From Cladochytrium replicatum (Eukaryota > Chytridiomycota > Chytridiomycetes > Cladochytriales > Cladochytriaceae): a DNA stretch of 64,000 nt. The position numbers and the translations under genes were made by a program. The stretch is taken from contig JAHLKD010000043.1 of NCBI GenBank assembly GCA_025526935.1, positions 62,001 to 126,000 on the forward strand, written 5' to 3'. The notes beneath the pieces were generated by a model. The model was not told the DNA's origin. It made no database searches and worked only from the letters and a program-made list of their open reading frames with translations. Positions 53,699 through 63,401 of the stretch are shown here, piece after piece (the first letter of the stretch is position 1; every line of letters starts with the position of its first letter).

Positions 53699-54461
53699 CG
53701 TCGGGCGGACGAGGAGACCCGTGGAGAGATTGCCCTAAAGGCTTAAGTGTGGATATGGATTACAGATGTTTTATGGTTCTTAAGGGCGTAGTCTTCCTGG
53801 TTGTCATTCAAACTATCCTACCCATTCTAATTTTGTTGTACCTAGCTATGCTCCTTTTTAGGGGACCTTCTGGTTTTTTCTACTACTAAACCTAGATTCC
53901 TCCTTTCTTGGCTCGTTTGTGTTTTGATGGGTTACTCCTTTGAAAGCCCTTTTTACGTACATATCATGCCTTTATGTTTCTCAACTTGTTGTTAGGTGTT
54001 CTTCAAAAGCTTATATGTTTCTTTACTTGTTGATATTTATGGCAAGTTTTACATTATCTTTTAGTGAACTCTCTCTTTCTCCTTTTATACACAAGAACGA
54101 TATACACAAAAAAAATTCGGCGGGTGGATGAGATATTTTTTGCTTCATGGTACGAGCAATGTTGTGACTTCCTTTGAACCCTCAATTTACATATATACCA
54201 ATTGCGTCACCCGAGCTTCAGTTTTTGCTTTGACGAGATATTCTGGCGTTGGCATTTGAGTTTTCCAAATCTTTTCTGTTTTATGTCTTTAAACTCTTGG
54301 AGAGCAGGGATTATCGTCGAATATGTTCATGTGGGGAGATTTGATCCGGTTCACAACTTTACTGTATTGAGACTTCCGCTTTGCAGTCGTTAGCACGCTT
54401 GGAGATTGATTGAATACCTCCGACGACGTTGTTCTAGTGCATATTTTAAAGAAACATATGT
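53699..54461. other. Intergenic, T-rich
   Basis: T-rich 3' UTR-like sequence with no credible gene. Short frames here are hydrophobic by composition only. Confidence 0.4.
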
Positions 54462-55528
54462 TCATAGAGTGACCCCAGTGGTCTGTGAGGCAGTCGTGCC
54501 AATTTGCAGAGTTCTCGGATTCCTTGTCCGGCTCTTTGCCTGATTGTGGAGCATCCGTTGTCGAGGCATTGGGGCAGGTGTGATGTGAAAGGATGGTACT
54601 CCTTCTTGCACAATAACGCTGTGCGGGTCAAATTCCATGATTTCAGAGCTCTGACAGACTTTTGGTAGTGTAGAGTGTCCAGTGTCGGCGAATGCGGGGT
54701 GGTTCATCAACATCTGCACCTTTGTACTGGATGTCATGTCTCCCTCGTCATGGCACACAAACAAGCTCGTAGCCTTCAATGATTTCAGCACTGTTTTGAT
54801 TGCAAAACCCCAACGAGCACGCGCTCGGCTTTTCTGGAAAGAGGTTCGGAAATTGAGGTAGCGTTGTTCGCTTCTTGCACTTTCGCTAAAGCTTTGTCCA
54901 GTTTCTCTTCGCTCTAACTGTTTTCGCTGCATGCTCCATTTGCTTTAGACCCATGTTGTTGGAGGATATTAACCGTTGGACACTCTTTTGTCGTGGTCTT
55001 GATCGCACACCTGATTGATGCTCGAAATTGGTTGCAGATAGCTTGGTAGTAAAATTCTCTGGATCTTGTCGTTCCACGGTGAGGGTGCGTTGAGACGAAG
55101 CAATAGGCCGAGCCGAGACTGCGATCCTTGTAACAATTCTTTCTTCTGGGAATTCCATCACAATTGTTGGACCAGCTTGTTCTGCAAGCTTATTACCCGA
55201 ACCAATATCATCTCCCCACAGAGCGATTTCGAAAGTGGGTACCAGTTGTGAGATTGGATGGGAGGGCCGGCCAGCGGGGCCACTGTGTTCATTCTCTGCG
55301 CTTGTTTTACTCCATCTCTTCGAGGTTTTCGCTTCACACCACGGCTGTTCTCGTCAGATAATAAATTTCGGGTGACGAAGTTCGTCATCACGACCGAAAA
55401 GTGTGTTCGAGGTAAGGGATGGCTGTAGCTCTGTGGTGCATTCTCAAGAGGAGGAAGGCTAAAATGCCCATCATGGAGCCGTCTCCGAGTCCCTGAGCTC
55501 TTTGTCGATGGTCGATTTTGGCCCTCCA
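54462..55528 (-). CDS. Uncertain multi-exon gene, half cyclic-nucleotide-binding domain?
   Basis: Three overlapping minus-strand frames look like exons of one gene, but I could not settle all splice sites. The N-terminal frame is basic (RGVKRKPRRDGVKQAQRMN). The middle frame is basic and helical, and the last includes ARARWGFAIKTVLKSLKATS. It continues with VQMLMNHPAFADTG and CQSSEIMEFDPHSVIVQEG, resembling the first half of a cyclic-nucleotide-binding beta-roll (E-x-xx-x-V-I-x-x-E/Q-G). The expected second half (Gly-Asp loop, Arg phosphate cassette) is not seen before the stop. It could be a divergent gene, a truncated one or a misreading. It is divergent from the glycosyltransferase gene at 55567. 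Confidence 0.35.
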
Positions 55529-55566
55529 TCCAGATCACATCACGTCTGACACGTGACCAAATCACG

Positions 55567-58500
55567 ATGAGCATCATGCACAAGGGCTTTTCGGGTTTAT
55601 GGTTGCTACCTGCATCGGCGAGACGGCGTCTGATCATCCTGGCACTGATTTACATTGTCACGATTGTTGGTCAGATGTGGATCTCACGCGTTTTCTTCCA
55701 ACAGCAACATATCGGATTGAGCAGCGAATCTGTCTCCGACTCGAATCCTTCATTCCTGACAAAAAGAAACTTCAATCTTCATGAAGGAAGTCCCCTCGAC
55801 CGAAGCTTCTACTTGTTGCCCACAGGAGCAAGTGGATCACGATCTGATCTCGAGGAAAAGGCTCGCAATTCGGAGGAGAAAAAGTTCAGGGACGTGAATG
55901 ACTCGGAAGAATATAAAGGAAAAGCATGGATTGGTGGGCCAAGTGACTCTTCCCGTCACAGAGCAGACGGTGACTCAAACAAAAGCGAGGATGATGCGGA
56001 GAGGGAGAATGCAAGGTCAGCCTCACTGTTTTCGAGCGGATGGTCATCTGTCTCTTGCAGCGCTGGAGCGTGTGATGTTCGGAATCTTTATCTGATTGAT
56101 CGGAACATGCATGCATTCATTCCAAGACATTCATCGAAAAGGCTAATGTCGATTAGTCCAAGCATGATGGAATCTTCCTTGATTGAAAGAAGTGAAAACG
56201 GAGACTTGCTCGTCGGGGTCCCCTTGCGGTCTTGCCTGGAAAAGGTTAGGTCGGGGAGCATTGAGAGCTGTAATGATATTGATACCTGGATTCTGAACGT
56301 ACACGTGCTGAGTGATAAGAAGACTCTGGCTCAGTGGAAGTTGCGGAGCATGATTTTCTTGGAAGGCATTTCTGGAATCCTGGCCGTTCCCAGAGACAGT
56401 ACCCTTTCCACAGTTATACTCTCCTATGCTGGTGCACACTCGACCTTCGAGCAGTTTAATATTAGCGATGCTTCGCTTGTATCCGATTATTTTCCTGTCC
56501 ATAGCTCAACATCCAGCTCACACACTTCAGGATCAGCTCAATCTAAGTCCATTGCCGGACCGCGGATTATATTGAAGGGCAGAAGCTCATCCCCTAGGAA
56601 TCGTGGTGAATGGATGGATTTTATGCACTTCGTTTATCCCGCAGAGCCTGTACACAATGTGGATAACATGCCTGATACTCGCTTTGACCGTGCAGTGCTT
56701 GGATTGACTGAACCGTTCCATTTCTCAACTTCGGTTGCAGAAGAAACAATCTGGAGCCAGTCCTCTGAAACGGGAACATGGATGAATAATCTTTCACAAC
56801 TATCAGCTGAAGGAATGAGTAGAAACGCCCTCAGGAAACTCGCCAACCGAGTGAGATCTGTCATCGGCCACAGTAAGCGCTGGTCACAGTTCTATAACGA
56901 CGACAGAGATTCCCGCTGGGGTTTGGATGAGGTGAGAAATGACCAGCGAAGTGCTGAAAGATCGGGGACGACCGTGTGCTATCTGTCAAGAAGCAGTGAG
57001 CCTACAGCTTCGTACGACATGGAATCTCAGCTGAGTCGGAAAGCTTTGTTTTTCGAAAAGGTCGAGGAAGAAGATGAAGCAATTGTATCTGCGATACAGT
57101 CAAAGTTCGACGGTGCGAAAGTCCATATCTTGGATTTTGAATATGACGCCGCTTCGCTGCATCATCAGGTTCAACTCGTTCATGATTGCAATATCCTAAT
57201 TGGTATAAGTAGCCCGCGTTTGGCATTAGCTTTCTTCATGAGGCCAAATTCGACTTTGTTTGAGTTGATTCCAGATTATCCCGAGCGGTATTTGACAGCT
57301 GGTCAGAAACCAACTGACGTCACTTATCAGAATCTGTCTCGTCTTCTCGGCATCCGCTATATCTCTTGGAAAAGCTATCACTGTGTGTTGTGCACTAAGC
57401 ATGGATTCGGAGAGAGTGATGAAAACAGCAGAAAAAACTCGAGTTACATTGAGGACCATCAGTCTGAGAATTCTCAGGACTTCTCTTCATTTGTTAGAGC
57501 AATCGAGTTTATACGTTCATCATCAGAAATTCAGTATCTCATCTTCATGCCCTGGGAACAGCTAAACAATCAATTGATTGCCTTCAAAGGCTCTTGCGCA
57601 GTAGCAAAACAGCTTGGTCGCACCCTTGTACTCCCTCCGCTATCTTACAGGAAGAAGTCCAGTGAAGAATGGGATTTTTCATTCTCGATCAAGGGAATGG
57701 AATGGAAGCCGTTTGAGAAGTACTTCGATTTACATCGCCTGGTCGCAGAGCTTCCTTGTTCAGTAATAACAATGGACAATTTCATTTCTTTTCATTCAAC
57801 AGAACCGAACTTCAATATCGGCCAGCTCATATTCAACCCCGTTGCAAAAGCTACATCGCCCGAACAGCTGACCGAATTCTACGAAGAAGTGCTCAAGCTT
57901 CCACATGAAGAGTTCGCGCTGTATTCTGCCTGCGAGCGTGAATACCCGAACGGAATGCCGAGAGAGCTGACGAGACAAGAAGCGCGGATGTCTCAGCTCA
58001 CTGACACACAGCTGATGCAACGCTTCGAGAATGAAGAAACATCGCGGTGTGGATCCCAAAGAGTGCTTGCACTCGGTGCGGCCTTTTGGATCTATGGATT
58101 TGATCGCTTCCAACCGTATCCATTGACGGAGTACGTCAACTACATCGACCACCCAACATATAAAAACATAGTTGGCGCAATGGAGTTCAGCGAGAGGCTT
58201 CTGTATGTTGCAAGAAGAGCACTTGAAAGCCATCTTGGACTGTCCTCGGAGTGTAAGAAGAATGGTGGATGTGAGCTTCGCAGTTCGACAGAACGTGCGT
58301 TTCCAGATCCAGAAGACATACAACCGTTCTTGGCGATGCACATACGAAGGGGAGATTACTGGAACAAATGCAAACATATCAACTTACCTTCTCTGCGGGC
58401 GAAATGCTATCCATCCCCTGCTGCAATTGAAGCTTTGGCTGCAAAGGCTTTCGGCACATTTTCTAATCTTAGAGGAGACGTGATAACTGACGAGAAAGTT

Positions 58501-58986
58501 GAGAATCTGATCGATATGGAGCAGAGCTTACATATGAAAGAACCTGAAGCGAAAACTGGGGAAGATGGGGGTAAAATACGCCTAGAATACCCCAAGGAGA
58601 TTTCTGAAGATCGGGTAGGCATATCGGCACTGAAGGGTCTCTGGAGGCCAACTATATACATTGCTACTAACATCGGAATATCTCGGACGGAATTCAAGGA
58701 GCTGGAGGTACGATATCGGGTGCTTTACTTCGAGGATCTTTTCTACCTCAATGAGGATATCTCAAACCACACTCACGATGAAACCAATCCAGACCACAAC
58801 CAAAGGAGAAGTTTAGCGGCCGAGATCAGGGCAGTTGTTTCCGCAATGGACCCAAATGAGCTGGCGATTCTTGACATGACAGTTGCCACATTGGCGACCA
58901 TGTTTATTGGAAATCTGTACAGTTCATTCTCTCGAACCATATTCGAGAGACGAGACTACGCTGGCATTCCTTATTGGACCTTCTAA
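55567..58986 (+). CDS. Type II membrane protein: GT61-like region fused to O-fucosyltransferase
   Basis: One uninterrupted exon of 1,139 residues. Residues 22-39 form a signal anchor (LIILALIYIVTIVGQMWI), placing the rest in the Golgi or ER lumen. Residues 45-150 are a Ser/Glu-rich stem. A first region (about 220-620) resembles the end of GT61/EOGT-type enzymes: HDCNILIGISSPRLALAFFM near 539, then NSTLFELIPDYPERY and LLGIRYISW. The usual His-Gly-Ala triad of GT61 is replaced by Ser-Ser-Pro. A second region from about 655 matches GDP-fucose protein O-fucosyltransferases: MPWEQLNNQLIAFK, LGRTLVLPPLSY, the GDP-fucose motif MHIRRGDYW near 924, and VATLATMFIGNLYSSFSRTI near 1105. Both domain assignments rest on motifs only. 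Confidence 0.75.
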   Translation: MSIMHKGFSGLWLLPASARRRLIILALIYIVTIVGQMWISRVFFQQQHIGLSSESVSDSNPSFLTKRNFNLHEGSPLDRSFYLLPTGASGSRSDLEEKARNSEEKKFRDVNDSEEYKGKAWIGGPSDSSRHRADGDSNKSEDDAERENARSASLFSSGWSSVSCSAGACDVRNLYLIDRNMHAFIPRHSSKRLMSISPSMMESSLIERSENGDLLVGVPLRSCLEKVRSGSIESCNDIDTWILNVHVLSDKKTLAQWKLRSMIFLEGISGILAVPRDSTLSTVILSYAGAHSTFEQFNISDASLVSDYFPVHSSTSSSHTSGSAQSKSIAGPRIILKGRSSSPRNRGEWMDFMHFVYPAEPVHNVDNMPDTRFDRAVLGLTEPFHFSTSVAEETIWSQSSETGTWMNNLSQLSAEGMSRNALRKLANRVRSVIGHSKRWSQFYNDDRDSRWGLDEVRNDQRSAERSGTTVCYLSRSSEPTASYDMESQLSRKALFFEKVEEEDEAIVSAIQSKFDGAKVHILDFEYDAASLHHQVQLVHDCNILIGISSPRLALAFFMRPNSTLFELIPDYPERYLTAGQKPTDVTYQNLSRLLGIRYISWKSYHCVLCTKHGFGESDENSRKNSSYIEDHQSENSQDFSSFVRAIEFIRSSSEIQYLIFMPWEQLNNQLIAFKGSCAVAKQLGRTLVLPPLSYRKKSSEEWDFSFSIKGMEWKPFEKYFDLHRLVAELPCSVITMDNFISFHSTEPNFNIGQLIFNPVAKATSPEQLTEFYEEVLKLPHEEFALYSACEREYPNGMPRELTRQEARMSQLTDTQLMQRFENEETSRCGSQRVLALGAAFWIYGFDRFQPYPLTEYVNYIDHPTYKNIVGAMEFSERLLYVARRALESHLGLSSECKKNGGCELRSSTERAFPDPEDIQPFLAMHIRRGDYWNKCKHINLPSLRAKCYPSPAAIEALAAKAFGTFSNLRGDVITDEKVENLIDMEQSLHMKEPEAKTGEDGGKIRLEYPKEISEDRVGISALKGLWRPTIYIATNIGISRTEFKELEVRYRVLYFEDLFYLNEDISNHTHDETNPDHNQRRSLAAEIRAVVSAMDPNELAILDMTVATLATMFIGNLYSSFSRTIFERRDYAGIPYWTF

Positions 58987-59130
58987 TTTGGATTTTGAGC
59001 ATTATTGCCCCTCTTATAGTTAGTTTCCAGTAACAGCACAGTATACTTCCACTGAATATAGAAATGCTTCCCTGTCTTCAGAAAAACTTTATATCAGAAG
59101 ACACTCACACAAACGCGCGTAACAACGAAT

Positions 59131-60237
59131 ATGAGCTGGTGAGGGTCCATAACCAGACATGAGACCAGCTCTCATCTCTCCTTCATTGGAATATTAGGTC
59201 TGGATTCAAGAAGGCTGTCAACCGTGCCGCCACGACGGTCATGCAGAGCACCGGGGCGGTGGACAAAACCATCGACAAGGACTTTGAGGAAGAAGAGCGG
59301 CGGTTCAAAAAGTGAGTAGAAAGTAGCTTAAATTCCACTTGGGATCAAATTTAAACATCTTACCCCGAATGTAAAGCTTTGAAGGAAAAGTTGAACGATT
59401 GCACAAGGAAGCAAAGGGTTATCTGGATTCCGTTCGTGGTGGGAACTCTTTCGATATCACATTCGTCCTCTTAGCTAATATTGTGGCAGCAATGACACTT
59501 GCACAGAGGCAGATTGCTGAGACGGTGGATTTGTTCTACGACAACGACGCTCCTCCCGCACTCACACAGTCAGTGATGCATTACAGAGATGCAATATCGA
59601 AACTGGATGATGAAGTACGAACAGAACTGGTAGGTCACAAGCACTTCTGGATAGCCGGATTGGATCTGAACAAACCGATCAAGGATGAGGTGTACAGAAT
59701 GGCGGTGCTCGATCCGTTGGGGAAAATGGTGGGAACGTTCCCAGACGTTAACGAAGCAATTAAGAAAAGGCAGAAGAAACTACTCGACTACGATCGTGCC
59801 CGAAGTTCAGTCCGGCGCTTGGTGGAGAAACCCTCCGACGACACTGAAAAACTTCCAAAGGTATCACACCATTTAGGCGTTATTCAGCTACTCCATTCTC
59901 AAAACTTATTCTCAAGGCGGAGCAAGAAACAAATCAAGCTCGAGAAATTTACGAAAGCCTGAACAACCAGCTACTCACAGAAATCCCAAAGCTTATTGAT
60001 CTACGTGTACCGTTTTTGGACCCCTCCTTTGAGGCCCTCGCGAAATCCCAGCTTCGATTCAATGAGCAGGCCTTCAAAAGACTCGATGTCATCCGGAGCG
60101 ACTTTGCTAACAGTTTGGGTGTGAATGGGAGCGGTGATGTGGAGAATGCAGCTGCTCAGGCGGATCATCGGTTGGAAGGGAACACTGAGGCTGCATTGGC
60201 GGCAATGCGCGAACTGACAATCTGTGGGTCACACTGA
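59131..60237 (+). CDS. RVS161: BAR-domain protein RVS161 (Hob3/amphiphysin family)
   Basis: Curvature-sensing BAR protein of endocytic sites that pairs with Rvs167. Six exons (59131-59138, 59198-59311, 59377-59438, 59490-59629, 59684-59860, 59917-60237) total 822 nt, 273 residues; yeast Rvs161 has 265. Exon 1 is 8 nt (Met-Ser-Trp start, as in the family). Key pieces are MSWSGFKKAVNR, LHKEAKGYLDSVRAMTLAQR (after removing the 51-nt intron), VYRMAVLDPLGKM, FPDVNEAIKKRQKKLLDYD, VRRLVEKPSDD and C-terminal MRELTICG. Two introns (59439-59489, 51 nt; 59630-59683, 54 nt) have no in-frame stop and would add 35 residues if kept; family alignment shows they are introns. Confidence 0.93.
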
Positions 60238-60933
60238 TATAACTGTCTCATTGTACACGATCATCGAATAACTTTATTACATGAAATTTAATTGGGCTCT
60301 ATTCATCCTTCACCACTCGATCGCTTCCATTGTTCTATTTTCTCTTCGCCGGCATAATCGTACCGCCAAACCAGAGAGTTACCTCCTACGCAAATCATGT
60401 AGCTAAGAAGCAGCTTTATGTGGAGACTGGTGGGTCTGAGAGGAAAGTGGTCGAGGAGGTGGTGCAAAGTTGGAATTTTTTCGATCAGTTTCACGAAGCC
60501 GGTCAGGAGGCGCGGCGGGACTAGCTCTGGATGGCGGAACGGACGCCGTTATCGAATTAGCCGTCGATGAGCTAGTTAAGATGTGAAAAAACTCAGCTTA
60601 TTGCTGAAACATCCTAGCAAAATTATGTTGAACGGAGAAAACAATGGTAGCCGTCAAAGGAGATGCGTCGATATGGCAGACCAAGTTTCCGGAAACGCGC
60701 ACTTTCCATATATGGCTATATCGAATGTTGAGCACAGACCCTAAACAAAACCACATACATACAGCGTGCCAGCCCACCTGCCGCTGTGATGCAATATTAC
60801 TGACTTCGGGAGTGCTGGTGGCTCAATTCGCGCCATTTTTGCTTGCTTCGCGATTGGTTGGCCGAATTTTTCATTCACTTTTGGTTGCTGTGTCGCTGCT
60901 GCCAACTTTCTGTCATTCATTCGCACCACCTCC
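60238..60933. other. Intergenic, possible tiny minus-strand frame
   Basis: A minus-strand frame at 60494-60303 reads PTLHHLLDHFPLRPTSLHIK, then LLLSYMICVGGNSLVWRYDY with a charged end. It could be the last exon of a small membrane protein, but no ATG-containing first exon could be joined, so I do not call it a gene. The remaining part is the 3' UTR of RVS161 and the leader of the 7-TM gene. Confidence 0.3.
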
Positions 60934-63042
60934 ATGGACCAGCCTGCCTCGGAATCAACGAATGCTCCCTCCCCAACGGTGTCGGCATCAAGCCCAAATG
61001 CTCCGGTTCAGACCGCGGGATCTCCGTCTGTTGGGGCTCCGTTGGTGCATACAATTGCGATCGTTATCATGTCTTTTGGAATCTACGAGACCGCTTTTAC
61101 TCTGGCTCTACTGGCTCGTCACTGGCGGAAACGATTTTCTGCCATATATTGTCTCGCTGCTACAGGTACAGTTTGTCCCTATGGTTCAATTGGGCATCTC
61201 ACCCGACTCTGTTAGGCACATTTTTCCACGTCATCACGCTCACTCTTTACGTTCTCCTCGTTACCGCGGTAATCACATACCCAAACACTTCTGTAAACAT
61301 GGCCGCAGCTGTCTCGATGATCTATGTGTTCAGTTCATGGGTCCAAATCATTATCCTTATAGTCGGCTTAATTCGGTTCAGGAACGTTTACTCTCCCATA
61401 TACTACAATTCTGCTTCAACTATCATCGCAGCCCCGGCATCGACTTTACAGAAACAGCCACAGAAGAATTCGCTGTTCAGAGCTTTTGGAACGTCGGCAA
61501 CGACAGATCAGAGCATTTCGCCTCCAAGAACGAGTCTTTTTAGACCTATCCTGACTGCCCTCGTCTTAATTGCGATTCTGTGGCTTCTGATAGCGGGCGT
61601 ATTTGCCGTTGTGGCCACGTTTACGCGGGACCTCTCGTCATCACTTAGAGGAGTAGTCCAGCTCATTGCGGCTGTGGTGGTCCTATATTCGTGCATCCTC
61701 GATGTAGCTTTGTCGATCACGTTCATGTTCGTGCGTTATATTGCTCTTGTGGTGTGTTTGTTGACTGTTTTCTTTGCAGGCGTGCATTATCGAATGGACT
61801 TAATCTGTCAGCATCAGCAGTTCGTCGATTGGCGCTGTCAACTGATGCTTGGCGACTTGTGGTCACTATGATCCTTGCAATAGTATTTGCGGTCGCACAA
61901 ATTCTTCTTGGCGTTACCTTGCTAATTCCAAGTGACTCCGGAAATTCGCTTCGAACGTCCCTCGGCTTTGTGAATGTACGTCTTTACCACGGACATGGAA
62001 ATGATGTCATTAACCACAATCTAATTACTTTCAACACGACCAGTTCCTTCCTGGTTGGATGTAAGTGGACTCAAGATAACATGAGCGCATTAACTTAATA
62101 CTCTTCTTCATTAGATACATCTTCAGTTTGCATACGTTCGTACGCCTCAGCTACACAACGACTCGCAACGTCCTCGTAAAGAACTCGATCGGCATGTCCG
62201 GCCGACCGACTCCCTTTGTCGAGTCAACGTCGACTCACAAGGGCAAGAGAGGCAGAAGTGCAAGCGAGGAGCGCAGAGGCAGGCGATTGTCGAACCCATC
62301 TTCGATGCAGGAGCGCAGCCGATCGGGAGGTGGACTTCGACCAACAGTGGTGCAACGCGAAGAACCCATCCGGCCTCGACCGGAAGTTAGCGTTGGTACG
62401 ACGAGCGAGGAAGCCATCCAGATGGTTGGATTTGTTAGCGCTGTGATGAAGTCAGCCGAGACTGGCCGCGGTGTGCGTGGAAGTGCCGAGGGAGTTGGAT
62501 CTAGTACCTCAACTGGAAGGTCAGATCGCGGGGCCTACGGTTATGAGGAAACTGTGGCGGCAATCTTGGATCCTAGTGCGTCCCTTGCGAAATGGGAGCT
62601 TCGTCACAGGCCAAGCGATGGGAGTGAAAGGGGTCGGGAGTGGTTGAACCGGAGGGCAGCCGGGGGGTCGGAGGGAAACGGAGATCTGAGTGCCGTTGGA
62701 TCACCGGAGATCAAGACAAACCCGCTGAAGGGATTCCAGAGGATCGAGCATCCTCTTGGTGGAGTGTCGTACATGCCGATTTCGATGCTAGCGATGATCA
62801 ATGCGAGCAGGAATGCAGGTTCGGGTATCGGAAGTCCTTCTAAGCGAGCCAGTACATTGGGATCGGCGTCTAGTCCTCTTTCGCCTGTGTCTTCGGTGGA
62901 GACGAGGGTTAATGTGGATAGGGGAAGTGCGAGGCGAGCAAGGCCGAAGAGTACGGGGACTTTGGGGACGTTTGCGAGTGTGCCTTGGGGAAATGAAGAG
63001 ACAAGTATGAGTGATATGCTGCGGTATGGTAGGTCGCACTAA
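60934..63042 (+). CDS. Seven-transmembrane receptor-like protein with long Ser-rich tail
   Basis: Five exons (60934-61165, 61216-61726, 61780-61975, 62044-62060, 62115-63042) total 1,884 nt, 627 residues. A short Ser/Pro/Ala N-tail (about 35 residues) precedes seven hydrophobic segments: LVHTIAIVIMSFGIYETAFT; GTFFHVITLTLYVLLV; AAAVSMIYVFSSWVQIIILI; ALVLIAILWLLIAGVFAVVA; VVQLIAAVVVLYSCILDVAL; TMILAIVFAVAQILLGVTLL; FLPGWIYIFSLHTFVRL. The roughly 300-residue C-tail is Ser/Gly/Arg-rich (SASEERRGRRLSN) with many phosphorylation-type sites. The architecture is that of a G-protein-coupled receptor, but no known class motif (DRY, NPxxY, cAMP-receptor or Ste2/3 signature) is visible. Exon 4 is 17 nt and is required to keep frame and to complete TM7. 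A tandem paralogue follows. Confidence 0.75.
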
Positions 63043-63401
63043 GCTGAGTAATGTAACTATGGACCAAACACCGGATACAACTTCAAATACTTTTTGAGTT
63101 TTTTTCTGGCTTTTCGAGAGCGATTTTTGATGATTTTAGTATTTCTTGGAAGGTTTTCAGCAAGGAGAGTGGATGGTGTGCGCAGGGTAGTTTGCGGTTG
63201 AAATCTTTCTTATGTAACAGCCAAACCAAACCAATAGAATTTCGAGACTCTTGTTACCTAAAAAGGCAACCGTGTTAGAGTGGATTGGCAGCAATCCACT
63301 TCAACCTGCATTCCAAAGATGGTCCGTGCACAACAAGCAATCCCTAAAGAAATCCACACTTCCATCGGGCTGTCTCGCTTGTCAAGTTGCAGTCGTCAAG
63401 A
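63043..63401. other. Intergenic between tandem 7-TM paralogues
   Basis: A/T-rich 3' UTR followed by the promoter and leader of the downstream paralogue. No other structure is seen. Confidence 0.4.

Noticed and set aside
60303-60494. Small minus-strand frame with one hydrophobic segment
   Set aside because: No ATG in frame and no splice-compatible first exon was found. The composition is plausible, but evidence is too thin for a gene call.
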